The notes beneath the pieces are model-generated. The model had not been told where the DNA came from. It saw only the letters and a list, made by a program, of their open reading frames with translations, and ran no database searches. DNA of 64,000 bases from Lutjanus erythropterus (taxonomy: Eukaryota > Chordata > Actinopteri > Lutjaniformes > Lutjanidae): assembly GCA_020091685.1 (NCBI GenBank), contig CM034591.1, forward strand, positions 12,472,833 to 12,536,832, given 5' to 3'. Positions within the stretch are counted from its first letter, which is position 1. The number at the start of each line of letters is the position of its first letter. Shown in pieces: positions 1-13,300 of the stretch. Both the position numbers and the translations under genes were made by a program.

Positions 1-340
1 TAATTTTATTTCATAAAAGGTCTGCTACTGACTGCTGCATTGTTTTCATTTTACAAATATAATTCAAACATTTGTTGCCAAAGACAATTTCTGCCAATTT
101 TTTGCACATGCTTAGGTCATGGCTGGCTACTTTTATTTTATTTTATCAAAGAAAGAAAGAAGAAGCACTTTAAGTTAGAAGGAAAAACACATTTTCCACC
201 AACAAAAATTCTGTTCACATGAGAGTTATTATTTAGCAAAGGACATTTTTTTTCAGGTCATTATTTTTCTTTGTTTTGTTTAATATTGTAATAAATATCA
301 TATCAGTTTTAGGTTTTGGTATCGTTACTTCCATAGAAAA
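1..340 (+). repeat. Diverged interspersed repeat, copy A
   Basis: This aligns by eye with 23180-23510 in the same orientation. Shared blocks include gctactgactgctgcatt, tttttgcacat, ggtcatggctg and cactttaagtta. It probably belongs to an old DNA-transposon family, truncated by the window edge. No coding capacity is seen. Confidence 0.6.
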
Positions 341-1286
341 TAAGATTTATTTCTACCTATGATAAGAAATTATGGAGCAAAAAATGTAATTCAGCACCAG
401 CTTCTTCAATTTTACTCATGAAAGAGATGAGTTATCAGACATATTTCACAACACTGTCCTTATCGAACCTTACTTGGACGGCTAATATCTGAGTAGGATT
501 TATACTCACCATAAACACACAGATAACTTATCTTTACAGTCAATAAAATACCTCAGCTCAGGACATCTACTGATAGAGATTCCTGATCCAGTAACAGTGC
601 TTTAAAATCTGTTAACATCTTTTTAATGGTAAAATTCAAACACTTTCAAGGTACCTGAACCAAAAATTTCCAAACTCTTGAAGCTTTTACCATCAACTCT
701 GAATTCTTACTATAAATCTTATCAGGAAAAATAAAGCTTACAGAGCTACTTTATACTCACAACAATCAATGTTTACTGCCACTTTGTTTATCTTACCAGC
801 TGCCAATATTAACTCTGATTGTATGTTTTGATTGTGACTATTCATTGCTCACTACTTTTGACGCCAGCAGACAAACAGTATGACAACAGGATCGTTCCAT
901 TTCAAATATTACGACTTTTGGTTCACATGAGTGATCGGACGAAACACCAGATTCATGTTAAAAATGAAACATTTTTCTCGGTGTACAACATAACTGTTGA
1001 ATGTAAAATTTGACAAACTTTCACGACTTTTTACAAATCCTGTACATCACTGAGTGAAACTAATAATTAACATGAAGCCAGAGATTGTTGTGGTGCTAAA
1101 AACCAAGCTGGTGGCCTGTTGTGACTCAAATAAAGTAAGTTATATTAATGATGACACTCAATTTTGTAATGAAACTGTATTTTATAATGTGGATCATTCA
1201 TCAGCTTAATAAGGTCAAAATCAGGCCTGATAACGATCCGGCGTATCTGATCTGTTAAAAAAAGAAAAGAGGATGATGGTCCTTAC
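1..1286 (-). other. pias1 intron 6, partial
   Basis: AT-rich intron running off the left edge. A diverged repeat occupies about 1-340 (see its entry). No SP-RING exon is found in it. No other clear element is seen in 340-1286. Confidence 0.8.
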
Positions 1287-1392
1287 TGAGTGCTCTGGAG
1301 TGGTCAGGGTTTCTGATCCCTTTTGACCGTAGTCTCTGTAACAGCACCGTGGACGACTGCTGCTTCACCAGGTACACCGCCATGGAATAACT
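1287..1392 (-). CDS. pias1: pias1 coding exon 6 (end of PINIT domain)
   Basis: The exon is 106 nt, with acceptor tccgcag|AGTTAT and donor CTCA|GTAAGG, ending in phase 1. It encodes [20 protein letters not shown], then [15 protein letters not shown]. Mammalian PIAS1 has Asn in place of the first Ser. The next family residues (IKEKL, then the SP-RING) are not found between here and position 1, so exon 7 is off-window. Confidence 0.95.
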
Positions 1393-4300
1393 CTGCGGAC
1401 ACACATGAATACACACGGTGATGTGATAACATGCAAAGTGGTACGTTATGTCCCTCATAGAGACACCGTTTGGCTTGCCAGAGTCAGAGTTCTGGGCCAG
1501 TTACAGAGAACGTCCTTCAACCGCGTTACTCAAGGTCGATCCTACCGCTCTGAGACAAATGTCTGCTCAGTCATGTGTACGGAAGAACAAAGGGAAGGAA
1601 TGACTTGTGCCATGGACGCTGACATTTGAGGCCAGTGTGCGCTTCATCTGTGAGGTGGTTCCTGTACTGCCCTCTACTGACTGTCTGCAGAATGTCAAGC
1701 TCCACCCAACCCAACACAAGTCAGCATGTGAGAAGAAACCAGCACATTTATTTGGTTTAAAATGTTTCATCAAAGGGTGATGTTGTCAGTGAGTGTGCTA
1801 ATCAGCCTTCATTCAGGGTGCATTAGGGTATATGGACAGAGTTTCAACGGAGTTGTGGTTTTATCCTTTCTTCCTCTGCTCCACCATTTAAGATTTGTGG
1901 CTGTAAGAGCTCAATACAGCGGTGGCCAGAAATACAACTTCCTGGACTTCAAGCTGCAGCCCACACACATGCAGGTGATTCACTCCATCTGAGTTCATTT
2001 CAGGACTTTTCAAATGGAAACTGAGCTGTTAGCAAAAAGAGTGAACGTAGACTCTCCCCCAGCCTAAGGGGTTTACATCATCATCATCATCAACCTAGGT
2101 ACGTCACATGTGAAAATGTTTTTAAAAGGACTTAAGAAAATAGCATTTTGATGTAGAAACATACATACTTCGACCTAAATGAATGAATGTTGATATCTGA
2201 ATGCATGAGCAAAACTACTGGGAAGCTACAGATTGATACAAAAACCTCGAAACACAAACAAGCAATAATGAACCCACCCTTTAAGTCTACATTTAGTTCA
2301 AATTAGTCTGTTTTCTGTGCTGTCTTGCCTTTGTAAAACTTTTTTTTTGTCATGGTGGCATCTGTGTGTCCATTTCCTCCATGTGAACACAATAACTCAA
2401 GAGCAGCATCTGATGATTCTCCACAGACAGCACCTGATCCAATCTGATTTTGCAGCAACTTGTTGCATAAATTGGCATATCAATCAGGATTAACAAGGGT
2501 TTTAACTCTCCAACAACAAAAACCTTTCATAAATCAACAAACCCTGAAGCACCATCTCCAAATTTATTTATTCTGTCATCATAACCATCTCAAAACACAC
2601 ACATCTTCAGTTTAGAAAGACAAGAAACAGAAAAGGCAAGAAAACCTTTTTGAATTTGAGAAGACTTTACCACCAAAGTAATTTTTACTTGAACATAACC
2701 TAAAGAAAAAATCTGTCACTCTAAGTGCATGCTATATTTAGAATATTTTCACAATTTAACCTTGCATCAGTCTATTACTTAGACCGTTTGATTTTTCTGT
2801 AACTGACTGAACTGACGTTTATTTAAATGCAGCGTTCTGATGAGTAGCAACAAGAACATAGGAGGTTCACAGCACTGTCAAACTTCAATGACGTCCAATG
2901 CAGGAGCGAAGAAATCACACATTTGTGAAATACAACTGGCTTCAAGAAATGAAACAGCCACCTCACTAATGGTTAAAACTCATTCCAGCACAAAATTGTG
3001 AGATAAAGAAAGTTTACTTAATAAATAACTTAATCACTTATTCTTCAAATCTCCCCCTGTAAAAAAAAACTGTGACACTTTGGTCCTTACCCTTCCGATC
3101 TCAGCGGTCCACGACACCACAATGGTATTTGGGACCGTGGTGGACAATCTGACCAGTGAGGTAATGTTGATGGGCCGGCTGGGCCGCTTGGGCTCTACGC
3201 CGTTTTTGGTTGGAGGAAGATAACCCTAGAAGACAGACATGAATATTAGAAGGAGGAAAAAGAGAAAATTAGCCTTTTTGTTCTGAATATTATGAAGTTA
3301 AATTCTAACACTAATGAAATAAAAAGCCTGTCACTCTTCGTTGGTGAGCGGCAGAATAAAGAAGCCGTGTTCGCCTGGTTGTTCACTTGATTAACGCAGA
3401 GCTCCTCACCGGCAGGTTACATGGCTTCCCGTTGACTTTCACACACAGATTTGGTGGGAAATGGTCTTCCTGAGGACAGCTCGTCTCCGACAGGCAAAAC
3501 CGCAACTGAACTTGAACTGAGAAGTCACATTTGGTCCCCGAGATGTCCCTTTGAGCAAAGAGACAAATTTATCACCACACATCTGTAGAAAACATGTACA
3601 TTTATGAATTATTCATTGACGATTCAGCATCCTGCGCTGGCAGAGGGCTGTTCATCTTACATCGAGCTGCTGATCTGCTGGACTTGCTGTGGCGTTAATG
3701 CAAAGGCGAAACACGTCTCCTGAAATCGCTGGCTGTTGTCTGATGCTGCAGAGACGGGAACAAAGAGGAGGAATGGAGACTTTTTAATAACCATGTAAAT
3801 TACACACATGAACCAAGATTTTAACCATGAAAAATGTTGGCCTATCATTGAAAAAATCTGTAACTCCAAGACAATGAAATAAGGAAGACCAAATAAGATT
3901 TCTTTTTTTTTAAATAATATTTTTGGGCTTTTTGCCTTTATTTAGATAGAACAGCTGAAGATATGACAGGAAAGGGGGAGAGACAGAGGGGAAGACATGC
4001 AGCAAATGTGCTGCAGGCGGGAATCGAACCAGCAGCCACTGCAGAGGACTGATAGCCTCAACACGTGGTGCGCACACCCTCCCAACTGAGCTACAGGGGC
4101 GCCCTGAAAAGCTTTAATTTTAATCAACAGATGATAAAAAAATAAGGAAAAGGTGAATTAGTGTGTGCAGAGCAACATAACAGTGGGTGTCTCCTGCATA
4201 AAGAGCATTATTGGATAGACTCTGTGGGCCTGAAATTAGCAAAAGCTAAAGAACACCTGGACGTCAAAACCAGATCACCTCACACAGAGGTGAAGAAGAA

Positions 4301-7300
4301 GAAGAAAATGTGTGAGTGTGTGTGCTCTATTTATAGGCCCACCGAGAGGTGCTGGAAATAACTGGTGCTACTAACCCAGCCGTCATTAAAGAGACAGCAG
4401 ATTTGCAAAGGCAAGAAAAGTTTGCGTGTGTATGTTAGAAGGTGGTTTGGAAGAAGGAGCTACGAGGGCTTTAACCTGACTGTGTTTTATATTTGTACTG
4501 ACAGGAATAGTTCAGCATTTTGGGAAATGTGCTTCTTTCACTTTCTCTCTCGACAGTCAGATGAAAAGATCGATACCACTCTCGTGTCTGTGTCCTAGGA
4601 ATGTCCGAATTCTCCAAATCCACAATTTGATTTTACTTTCAATTTTAAGGTCGCAGTTTGAGTCAATTTTTGAGACATATTTATTTTTCAGTACCGATAG
4701 CAAAGCAATTGACAGGCTAAAGAATTGTGATTTTATAAAGATCAAAAGATCATGACAACTGTAATTTACATTTTCAGAGTTAAAAATGTTAGCTACATGG
4801 TATCAAGTGTGATGTAACTGGATTAGTGTTTTTTTTTTTTTTGGAATATAACACACAAAGGCTATAATAACAAAAGGTTTAATGATTTCACCAGTCATCT
4901 GAGAACAACAAACATTGGCAAAAATGGCTGATCCTGCCTTTGATTTAAATTACTGAAACTGAAAGCGAAATGTGGTAAATTGAAATTTCTGACACCCCTA
5001 CTGTGTTCATTATGAAGCTTGAGGTGGGAGGCAATAAGCTTAGTTTAGACTGGAATCAACGGCTAACCAAGCTCTGCTCAAAGGTAATAAACTAAATAAA
5101 GGTAATAAACTGCTATAACTCACTTATGAACATGCTGTGTGTTGTTTGTTAAGTCTGTATACAAACATACATGTAAAAATGTTTTTTTTGTTGTTGTTTT
5201 AGGGTAAGCTACATGCTGGAACTATTTCTAGATGAACAACAGTTTATTCTTTTGACAAAAAACATAGCAAGGCCAATAATAAACCTCCAAATTCAACAGC
5301 TTTATAAGTTCATACAGTACTGTTTATTATATTATCTATAACAAGTCTCTCCTTTGACCTTTTGTTGTTGTTGAGTTTTGGTACCTTTGATTGTTTCTTC
5401 ATTTTAGCAGAATAATTTAAGTAGGAATTTTAGTGTTGATTTAAACTATAAAAACAATAAATATTTCAACATTCAAATGTCAGGGCCACCAGTGAATTGA
5501 AAGCTTTGAGAAATGCATTTTCAGTGTTTTTTAAATTAAAATGTGTTATTCATGTAGTAAACTCTTGCACAGAATAACTTTTAGGATGTGTGCAAGTGTG
5601 ACGGCATGTCTGAAGTTAGAAGTAATGTTATAGCTGCAGTGTGTGTACAGTTTAGGCTATTTGTTTGTGAATACATGCTACAACTCTTCAAAAACAAAGC
5701 CACTTTCTTTTGTCTTGCTTGTCACCTGCTCATTAAAGTGAAGGGGGGTGAACCCAAAAGTTAAAGGCAACTTTGCTGTAGTGCTAGAATGCTACAAATT
5801 AGCTAGAAGCAAAAAGCAAAGCACGCTGACAGTTTGGAATCTACTGAGGACTTAAAGACAATCCAGATGTAAAAACAGTTTTACATATAATCTACATAAA
5901 TGCAAACACATCATAATAATTCATAGCATGTCACTTTACTGCTAAATGTACAACTATTTACAGACTGAGTTTTCACTAACCATGTGTGTGACAAACGGCT
6001 CAATAAAATGACTGAACTGGGCATCTGCAGGCAACTGTTTTGTTGCAAAGGTGAAACCAACTAAAATCTTCACCACCAGAGTGCTCCGTACGCCGGTGAG
6101 TAAGGATTACAGCCCAGTGAAACCACTGTTAAAACACTGAAGTATTCTCTTTGTGCGTGCAGGACATATTTTGTGAAACATAATTGGTGAATCTCAGCGG
6201 GAATCTTCTGGCCTGAAGGCTGTGTAAGTGAGGGGGAAGATGGGTTACAGAATTACCTATCATGAATCATGATTGTTGCATTAATTACCTAAAATAATGT
6301 AGAGCTGTCGGTGAGTGACAGCTTCAATCACATGGACAGACTCTGTGTGCATGCATGATCATGCACACACACACACACACTCAGCAGGATAAAGCACATA
6401 GAGGTAATTTTCTTTCCACGCAGGGCACTGAAGGGGACGAAGTCTGCGGCTCCTGCTGATCATTACTGGACCAATCATGTTCCTCTTCTCATCAGCCTTT
6501 CAAACAGCCATTAATTTTCTCAGTAATGACCCTGCTCACCACCCACATGGTATATAATTTGTATAGCATGTATTTATTGTATGTTTCCGCTCTTGCATCT
6601 TTTGAGCGGCAGCTCGTGTACTGCAGAACAAAATCATAGGCACCAAGTGTGCTTTCGAACAACAGTCTTCCTCCTCTCCTCTCCTCTTCTCTCCGGGCAC
6701 ACAGGCTATAAATAGAAAGTGCTCTCTCACTCTGTCTCACTCTGTCCTCTCTCACTCTCCCCCCTCATCTTTCCATCGCTCTATAACTCACTCTCTCTAT
6801 CCCTCTCTGGCAGTGGATTTGTTTCTGGTGTTTCAGTGTGTGTGGTTAGGAGAGATATGAGAAGGCCTGAAATGAGCTTTGATTGATGTCTTCCTCTCTC
6901 CCTCTGTCTCTCTCACACACAAACTTACTTTTACCCCAACATACACTCAAGCTCCCATGGTGGCTTCTTTCACTCTGGTGATTCAAGACGCACAAACAGT
7001 GTCTGACATGAACTTTATGATGTTTTTATTTGTCTGACACATTGTGATGCTAAAACTATCAGACTCTTCTGTTACTGAGCGAGTTGTCTCGAGTATCAAA
7101 AATTGCCAACTACTGAAACAAGGACTGGACGATACAGCTGTAAGATTTACCACAGAAAAATCTCAGTCAGTATCTATAAGTATTGATAATAATGTGAGTT
7201 TAAAATCACTTAAGAGCCTTTGTTTTTTATTGTGTTTTACTTGTCTTACACTTCAGTCCTATTTTTAACAAGTGTTTGGCACACAGTTGTTTGTAAAATT

Positions 7301-10300
7301 AAGATCTGCTCTAAATAGTATCTCTATTTGTTGGTGTGAGTTTTATATCCCGTTTACTTTATATATTACCTTTGAGCTTGTACTATTATTTTTTTTTTTA
7401 TTGTATGGAAAGCACTCTGTAAACTTTATTTTGAGAAAAGTGCTGAAAAAACAAGGTTATTATCACTGTTATAATAATTAATAACCTGTTTTTTTTTTAG
7501 TAAGAATGAATGAATGAAGGAATTTAATCACTTTATTCTGAATTTAACTGCCCTAATCACTTCATTTGTCAAGGCACAGATGTTACAGACTTAAGAATCA
7601 AAAAACCTGATACACTGGCAAGCAGATCGGTCCTTTTTTCACTGACAACTTCCTCACCGTCTGCTCTCTGCTTTCTTAATACTTTTAACACAAATGCTCT
7701 GATTCATACTCGTCTTTACCTTTTCATGATCAGGGCCTGATTTAAATCATTAATCAAATCATTATATTGTATTTAATTTAATCAAAGTTCTTGTCTGACT
7801 GCTTATGTTAAGACAACATCTTAAAGAATAGTTAGACATTTTGGGAAATGTGCTTTTTACTCTCTTGCTGAGAGTTAGTTGAGAAAATCAATAATACACT
7901 CATATTTGACAGTCGAATATTAAGCTCCAGCCAGCAACTGTTTAGCTTAGCTTAGGTTTAAGACTGGACACAGGGGGAAACAGCTGGCGTGGCCTCTGTC
8001 CAAAGGTAACAAAATCTTATGTGTCAGGCATTAGAGACACAAGAGTGACATCAATTTTATCATTTCACCTGCAGCAAGAAAGCAAACAAGGATATTTCCC
8101 CAAATGTCAAACTATTAATTTAACATTAATTTAATATCTAAAAAGTTTTTGTTGAAAAACATTACATTGTTTGATATAAGGTATCTTAAAAATATCATTA
8201 TAGTATCTAAAGGTGTTTTGATCAGAATTTTTGGGGCTGATGATCAATCACATATCTCCAGAAGTAGTGTCAGCCAATATCGATCACTGATCACAGTATT
8301 TATTGTATAACATTATTGATTTATTTACCCATTCTTAACAACATTATATATTAAATATAAGTGTTTTAAAATGATCACAGATGTCCTCGGGGACCTGCTG
8401 TGTAGAATACTGTTAAGACTGCTACCAATTTTAAAAAGAAATGTATGGGATATTGTTATGGTTTCAGCACCTAATTATTAAAAATGCTGTAATAAAATAA
8501 GAAAAAAGTAATGATATATGTAAATAAGAAAATAACAAACTTTCTCAGTTTAAAAAACCTTTATGGCCAATTCAGTATAGATCTGAGTTTACAGGGTGCA
8601 CCTGAATGCACCATAAAGTCCCCGTCCCTGTGTGTGTGTGTGTGTGTGTGTGTGAGCCAAACTCTGACACTGATGGCTGAGGACAGAAGCAAAAGCAAGC
8701 AAAAACACAGATTAAATCACTGACAACGAATATCAGATGATAACAATTGATGGCTAATCGATCAGAGCATCCTTAACAGTATCTGTGCTGAAACAGTATC
8801 AATATCGAAAACTATAAAACCACACACAAGAAAAAGCATTTGATGTTTTATGTCGGTGTGACGTAAAACATCAAACTTCTGAACTTCCTAATGAGTTTCA
8901 ACAAATTAAATTAAAAAGAAGAAAATCACTCCATTGACACATAAGTACACAGAAAACTGGTAACAGAAAAAATTACATTTAGAATAGGCCTGATTAGTTC
9001 AACTAATTAAAATTATTGTGTTTTAACAAAAAGATTTTCCGCTAAATTTACCAAACTAATATTTAGTGACCAAAGGTCAGGAGAATAAAAACTGGTTTTA
9101 AATACAAAAAAATAATATTTTTCCAAGGCTTGGTCTTGTTCTTGTATTTTCCCCATCAGTTTTTTTTAAGTTTGGCACAAAGCAAAAATATTTCTGCTTT
9201 CCACTTGATTATTTTGTATTTAAACTGTTATCATTTAATGTTTTCTGCCTGATCTGAGTCATAAGCTTTGCAGAGCTGAGAGATTGAGAAAAGCTAAGTA
9301 AATACAGATTCATATTTTTTTAAATCAGGTGTTACACAGTATTCATCATGATTTTAATGCAGGGCTTTTATGCTACAAAAAAACAGCCTTGACCTGATAG
9401 AAGCTATGCTCTTATCAAATATCAAATGTGAAAATACAAACCGGGTCAAACACGAGTCTGACGTGCAGTTTTCTAAATTTGAGTTTATCACTTGTAGCTG
9501 AGTCAGAACTGCACTAGTTGAGGAATTAAGTCATTATAAAGAATGAAGTTGACTCCATCACAGAGTGTAATTTCAATAAATGATGTCTCTATTTAACTTC
9601 ACTGAAAGAGGACACAAAATTTATGTCGCTATGAGCAGAACTGTAATTACTGTTATTAAGCACATTTCTGCCACTGCATGTAATCTTATTTCTGCTTAGT
9701 GGCGCTTATTAGGATATGAACATTAATAAATCAAAGGGACATTAATTTTTTGAGACTCGTGCGTAATTACAATAAACAAATAAGAGCATCTATCAGAGCA
9801 AATCTGCAGCCATGCATCATGAGGTATCAAGAGTTTGTTCTGACTAAACATCGCAGCTGATAAGACCCTCACTCTCTGGTTTAACGTGCAGTCGTCAGAG
9901 GAGAGGACAACAAGGTTCAGGTGACTTCTTGTAAAAGTATAAAGTGAACATTTAAGAGGGCAAAACCTTTTCCCCCCCGTTCCTCTGCAGCTTTAAAATC
10001 AATGACTGTTTTGAAACCACGATTTGACTGACAGGAATTATGTGTAAACGTGTTCTCATGGACCTAAGAGTGCATGATGGGAAACAGCCCTGGTCCGATG
10101 ATTGTACGGCATGAAAATCTTCAGATTCTCAGTCCTTCATGGTATACGGTTTGAGACCTCTGCTGTACCAGCTGCTATACCGTATTTGACTTTGTTTTAT
10201 AATGTAAAATGTATGTGCTGGAAAGACAGATGGTGGGAAGAGTGACAGATGGGAAAATGACCTCCAATTGGTAGCTATTTACAGTGAAGAGCAAATAAAC

Positions 10301-13300
10301 CAAGAAGAACCCAAAACATACAGTCAGATGCCATGTTATATTAAGTATGGTATATAAATGTATACTGAGAGCTATTTCTAACATTTTCTCCACCTCAGTT
10401 AGAGGAAATAATCATCAGGTTTATAATTAATAAAAACAATCACTAGTTGCAGCCCTAGTTTGTAGTGCTGCTGAACTGCAAAGGTTATACTGAGAAGAAT
10501 TTGTAATATGTACGTTACCCTTGGGGCTACGCTGAAGAATTAAAAGTTTCGAAGCTTTGTTCAAAACACATTTGGATTCTAAACCAACATTCAAATGCTG
10601 TGCAGCTTTTTTCAGATGTCTGTTCCTTCTGTTTAAACCCTTTTTTCTGCACAGTTGCAGATAAATATTAGGCTACACTAAGATTACCTGCACAGGATTG
10701 TTTCTGACTCGTGTGATCCAAATATTTCAAATAACAGAGCGCTGTAAAGTCCAAAAGTTAAAGTCAAAATTTATTGAAAGAAGATGGATGTAATCATTTC
10801 CAATTTTTTTATATTCTGCTTCAATCCATATTTGTTGGTGTTTAGCCTTTCAAAAACAATATTTTCACTGCAGTCAAAAATGTATTTGTTTGCTCTCCCA
10901 TTTGCCACACAAAAAGGAGGCAGGCACCTCTATTCCTGGAGCAGCCTGGTAGCAAAAAAGCACCTCAAATTACATTTATTTTGACAAAACTGACAGGCTA
11001 TATTCATTAAAGAATGCTGACTTAATAAAAATAGACTAATTTAATCCGATGAATCACTATATTCAAACAGATTTTTATTTGTCTTAAAATGATGACAGAT
11101 GTTTTTCATTTGAAAACCTCAGTAGAAGCTCTGAATGTTAAAAAAAAAAGACATTTGGTGGAACCCTACTATCCTCACTGATGTAAATGTGATGAACATA
11201 GAAATACCTGTCAATATGACACAATACAACTTAAACAACATGACAAACTAGCAGCTAAGGTTATCACAAAGTTGAATAAACACCTCTCTAAAGCTTTTCT
11301 TTTTCCTTTACGAAGATGGAACATCATAACCTGCATGAAGAACATCATAACCTGCATGAAGGTGTGATTTATCGCAGGTCTGTTGCAGATGTTTTAGCTA
11401 AACTAACTGGGACAAAGTGGAAAATGAGGCACCTTTTAATATTTCACACACTTAAGAAAAGGCCTGACCACTAACTTCACCTATCTCAGTGAGCACAAGA
11501 GACAACATGGGAACAAATATGTAAAAATAAAATGATGATACTCATGATAAATGAAGGCAATCAAAGACTACTGTTGCTGGTCACATTTCTTGTCATTTAT
11601 ACTAATGAACATTCTCAGTACATAGTAAAAAAAAACCCTGTGAGATAAAACAGAGACTTTGTACCCTGTACATTTAAGTTTGAACTAGATTTATGTTCCA
11701 GTTTGGTCACATCTGGTCTCAAAGCACTTGTTACATTACAGTGAAATATTTCTACATTTTGTCCTCCAGCTAAGCTGAAATCCAGCTGCACAAACTGTAT
11801 TTTAGTATTTCACAATGGAAACTATCAATAAGACTGCTTGTGGCGACCAATACATACTAGTACGAAGAGGAGGAATATTCTAACAATGCTGATTTCGACC
11901 CTGCAGTCAGTAAAAACCTAGAAAATTCTTGGTTCTGGGTCTAGTTTCTCTAGTTTGAAGAGAAGATGTGTGAGCTAAGCTGCGGAGAATGTGCTCGGCT
12001 CTATAGCCCGTCTTGAGCACAACAAAGCCCAGCTGGAGTTTATTAACTTGTTAGTGGCTTTGCTACTTTTTCTCTGTTTGGTACACCGCAGGCACACAGG
12101 CACGCACACGCGCACACACACACACAAACACAACATAGAGCAACATTCACAGGCAGAACAAAGACAAAAAAAAATCCATTCAGCGTCACTCAAATTCAAA
12201 ACTACAATGCTAGAAGGATCCACAACAAAAGGTCAAATCTGGATGTTACACCCACACTCACACACTCAGTGACAATTGAAAAACTTTCCAGAAGAGTTAC
12301 TTCCTCTCTCCCTAACAGCCACGATTATCCTTTATTATCAGCGTAAGGGTGTTGCACGGTTATATATTGACAGGGCTCATTAAGGCATTCCAGTGTGCTT
12401 ACAGGACTGTGAAGGCTGGCATTACATTTTCTCCGTCTGGCAGCTGGCCCTGCTATCCCCATCAACGTATATACAAGAACGGGCATTTCACAACGTCTTT
12501 AGAGCTTGGCTTCATGCAATATACACCATGCCTAAGTCAGTTTATCACGAAACAAAATAAGAGCAACAGTGGAAAGAACTTATGCTTGTGATCAGCTTAA
12601 AGAGCAACGATTGTTAGGAGTTACAATCAGGGTTTGGGTTTGTCTAATCAGGCAACTTGCGGGGATTATGATGCACCAACTTAAGAGGAAAATAATGCTG
12701 GTTTTATAGCTCTGAGAGAGGGAAGCCATTTTGTGCAGCGTGTTTATAGTTTGGAGCGGCCCGGGCTCCTTTGTTGATGTTCATTTGTTGTGAGAAGGCT
12801 GAGTTGTTTACAGTGAGATAAAGAATTTTGCTCAGGATCGTGCAGAGGAGTACGAGCGAGTAAATCTCGGGTTGTGTTTTGGTGTTGGGTGAAGAGGTGA
12901 TTTATGGGTTTCTGTTCTATAGATGTTTGGGAAAATTCCTACCGTGACGTGTAGTGTATAGCTGATAATGAGTGTGATATATTATCTTTACTGATTCCGT
13001 GAGGAGACATATATTTGCTTGCCAATCCAAGGGCAAAGCAAGATGAACAGAACAACTGATTTGTACAGATTAGGTGTTCTTGCTCAAGGACGCTCTTGCA
13101 ATGTGGATAACTGCTGTCATGACGATGTCATTCTGTCATCTTGCTGGTGTTAGTTTTCGACTTTGTGACTTGCAATAAAATCAAATGATGAAAACAAAAG
13201 TGTATATTCATCAGTGTTGGCCTGTTGTTTACTGTTGCTAAGTTACTCCTCAGCAGGGAACAAATGACACTGTTGATTAGATCTATTTATTGAAATTACA

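Noticed and set aside
1-1286. Search for pias1 exon 7 (start of the SP-RING)
   Set aside because: No stretch encodes the expected IKEKL segment or the Cys/His pattern of the SP-RING on the minus strand; the exon must lie beyond the window.
3990-4105. Possible tRNA gene on the minus strand
   Set aside because: Box A and box B are present but no cloverleaf with paired acceptor stem is seen, and the downstream body recurs at 34728; it is a SINE.
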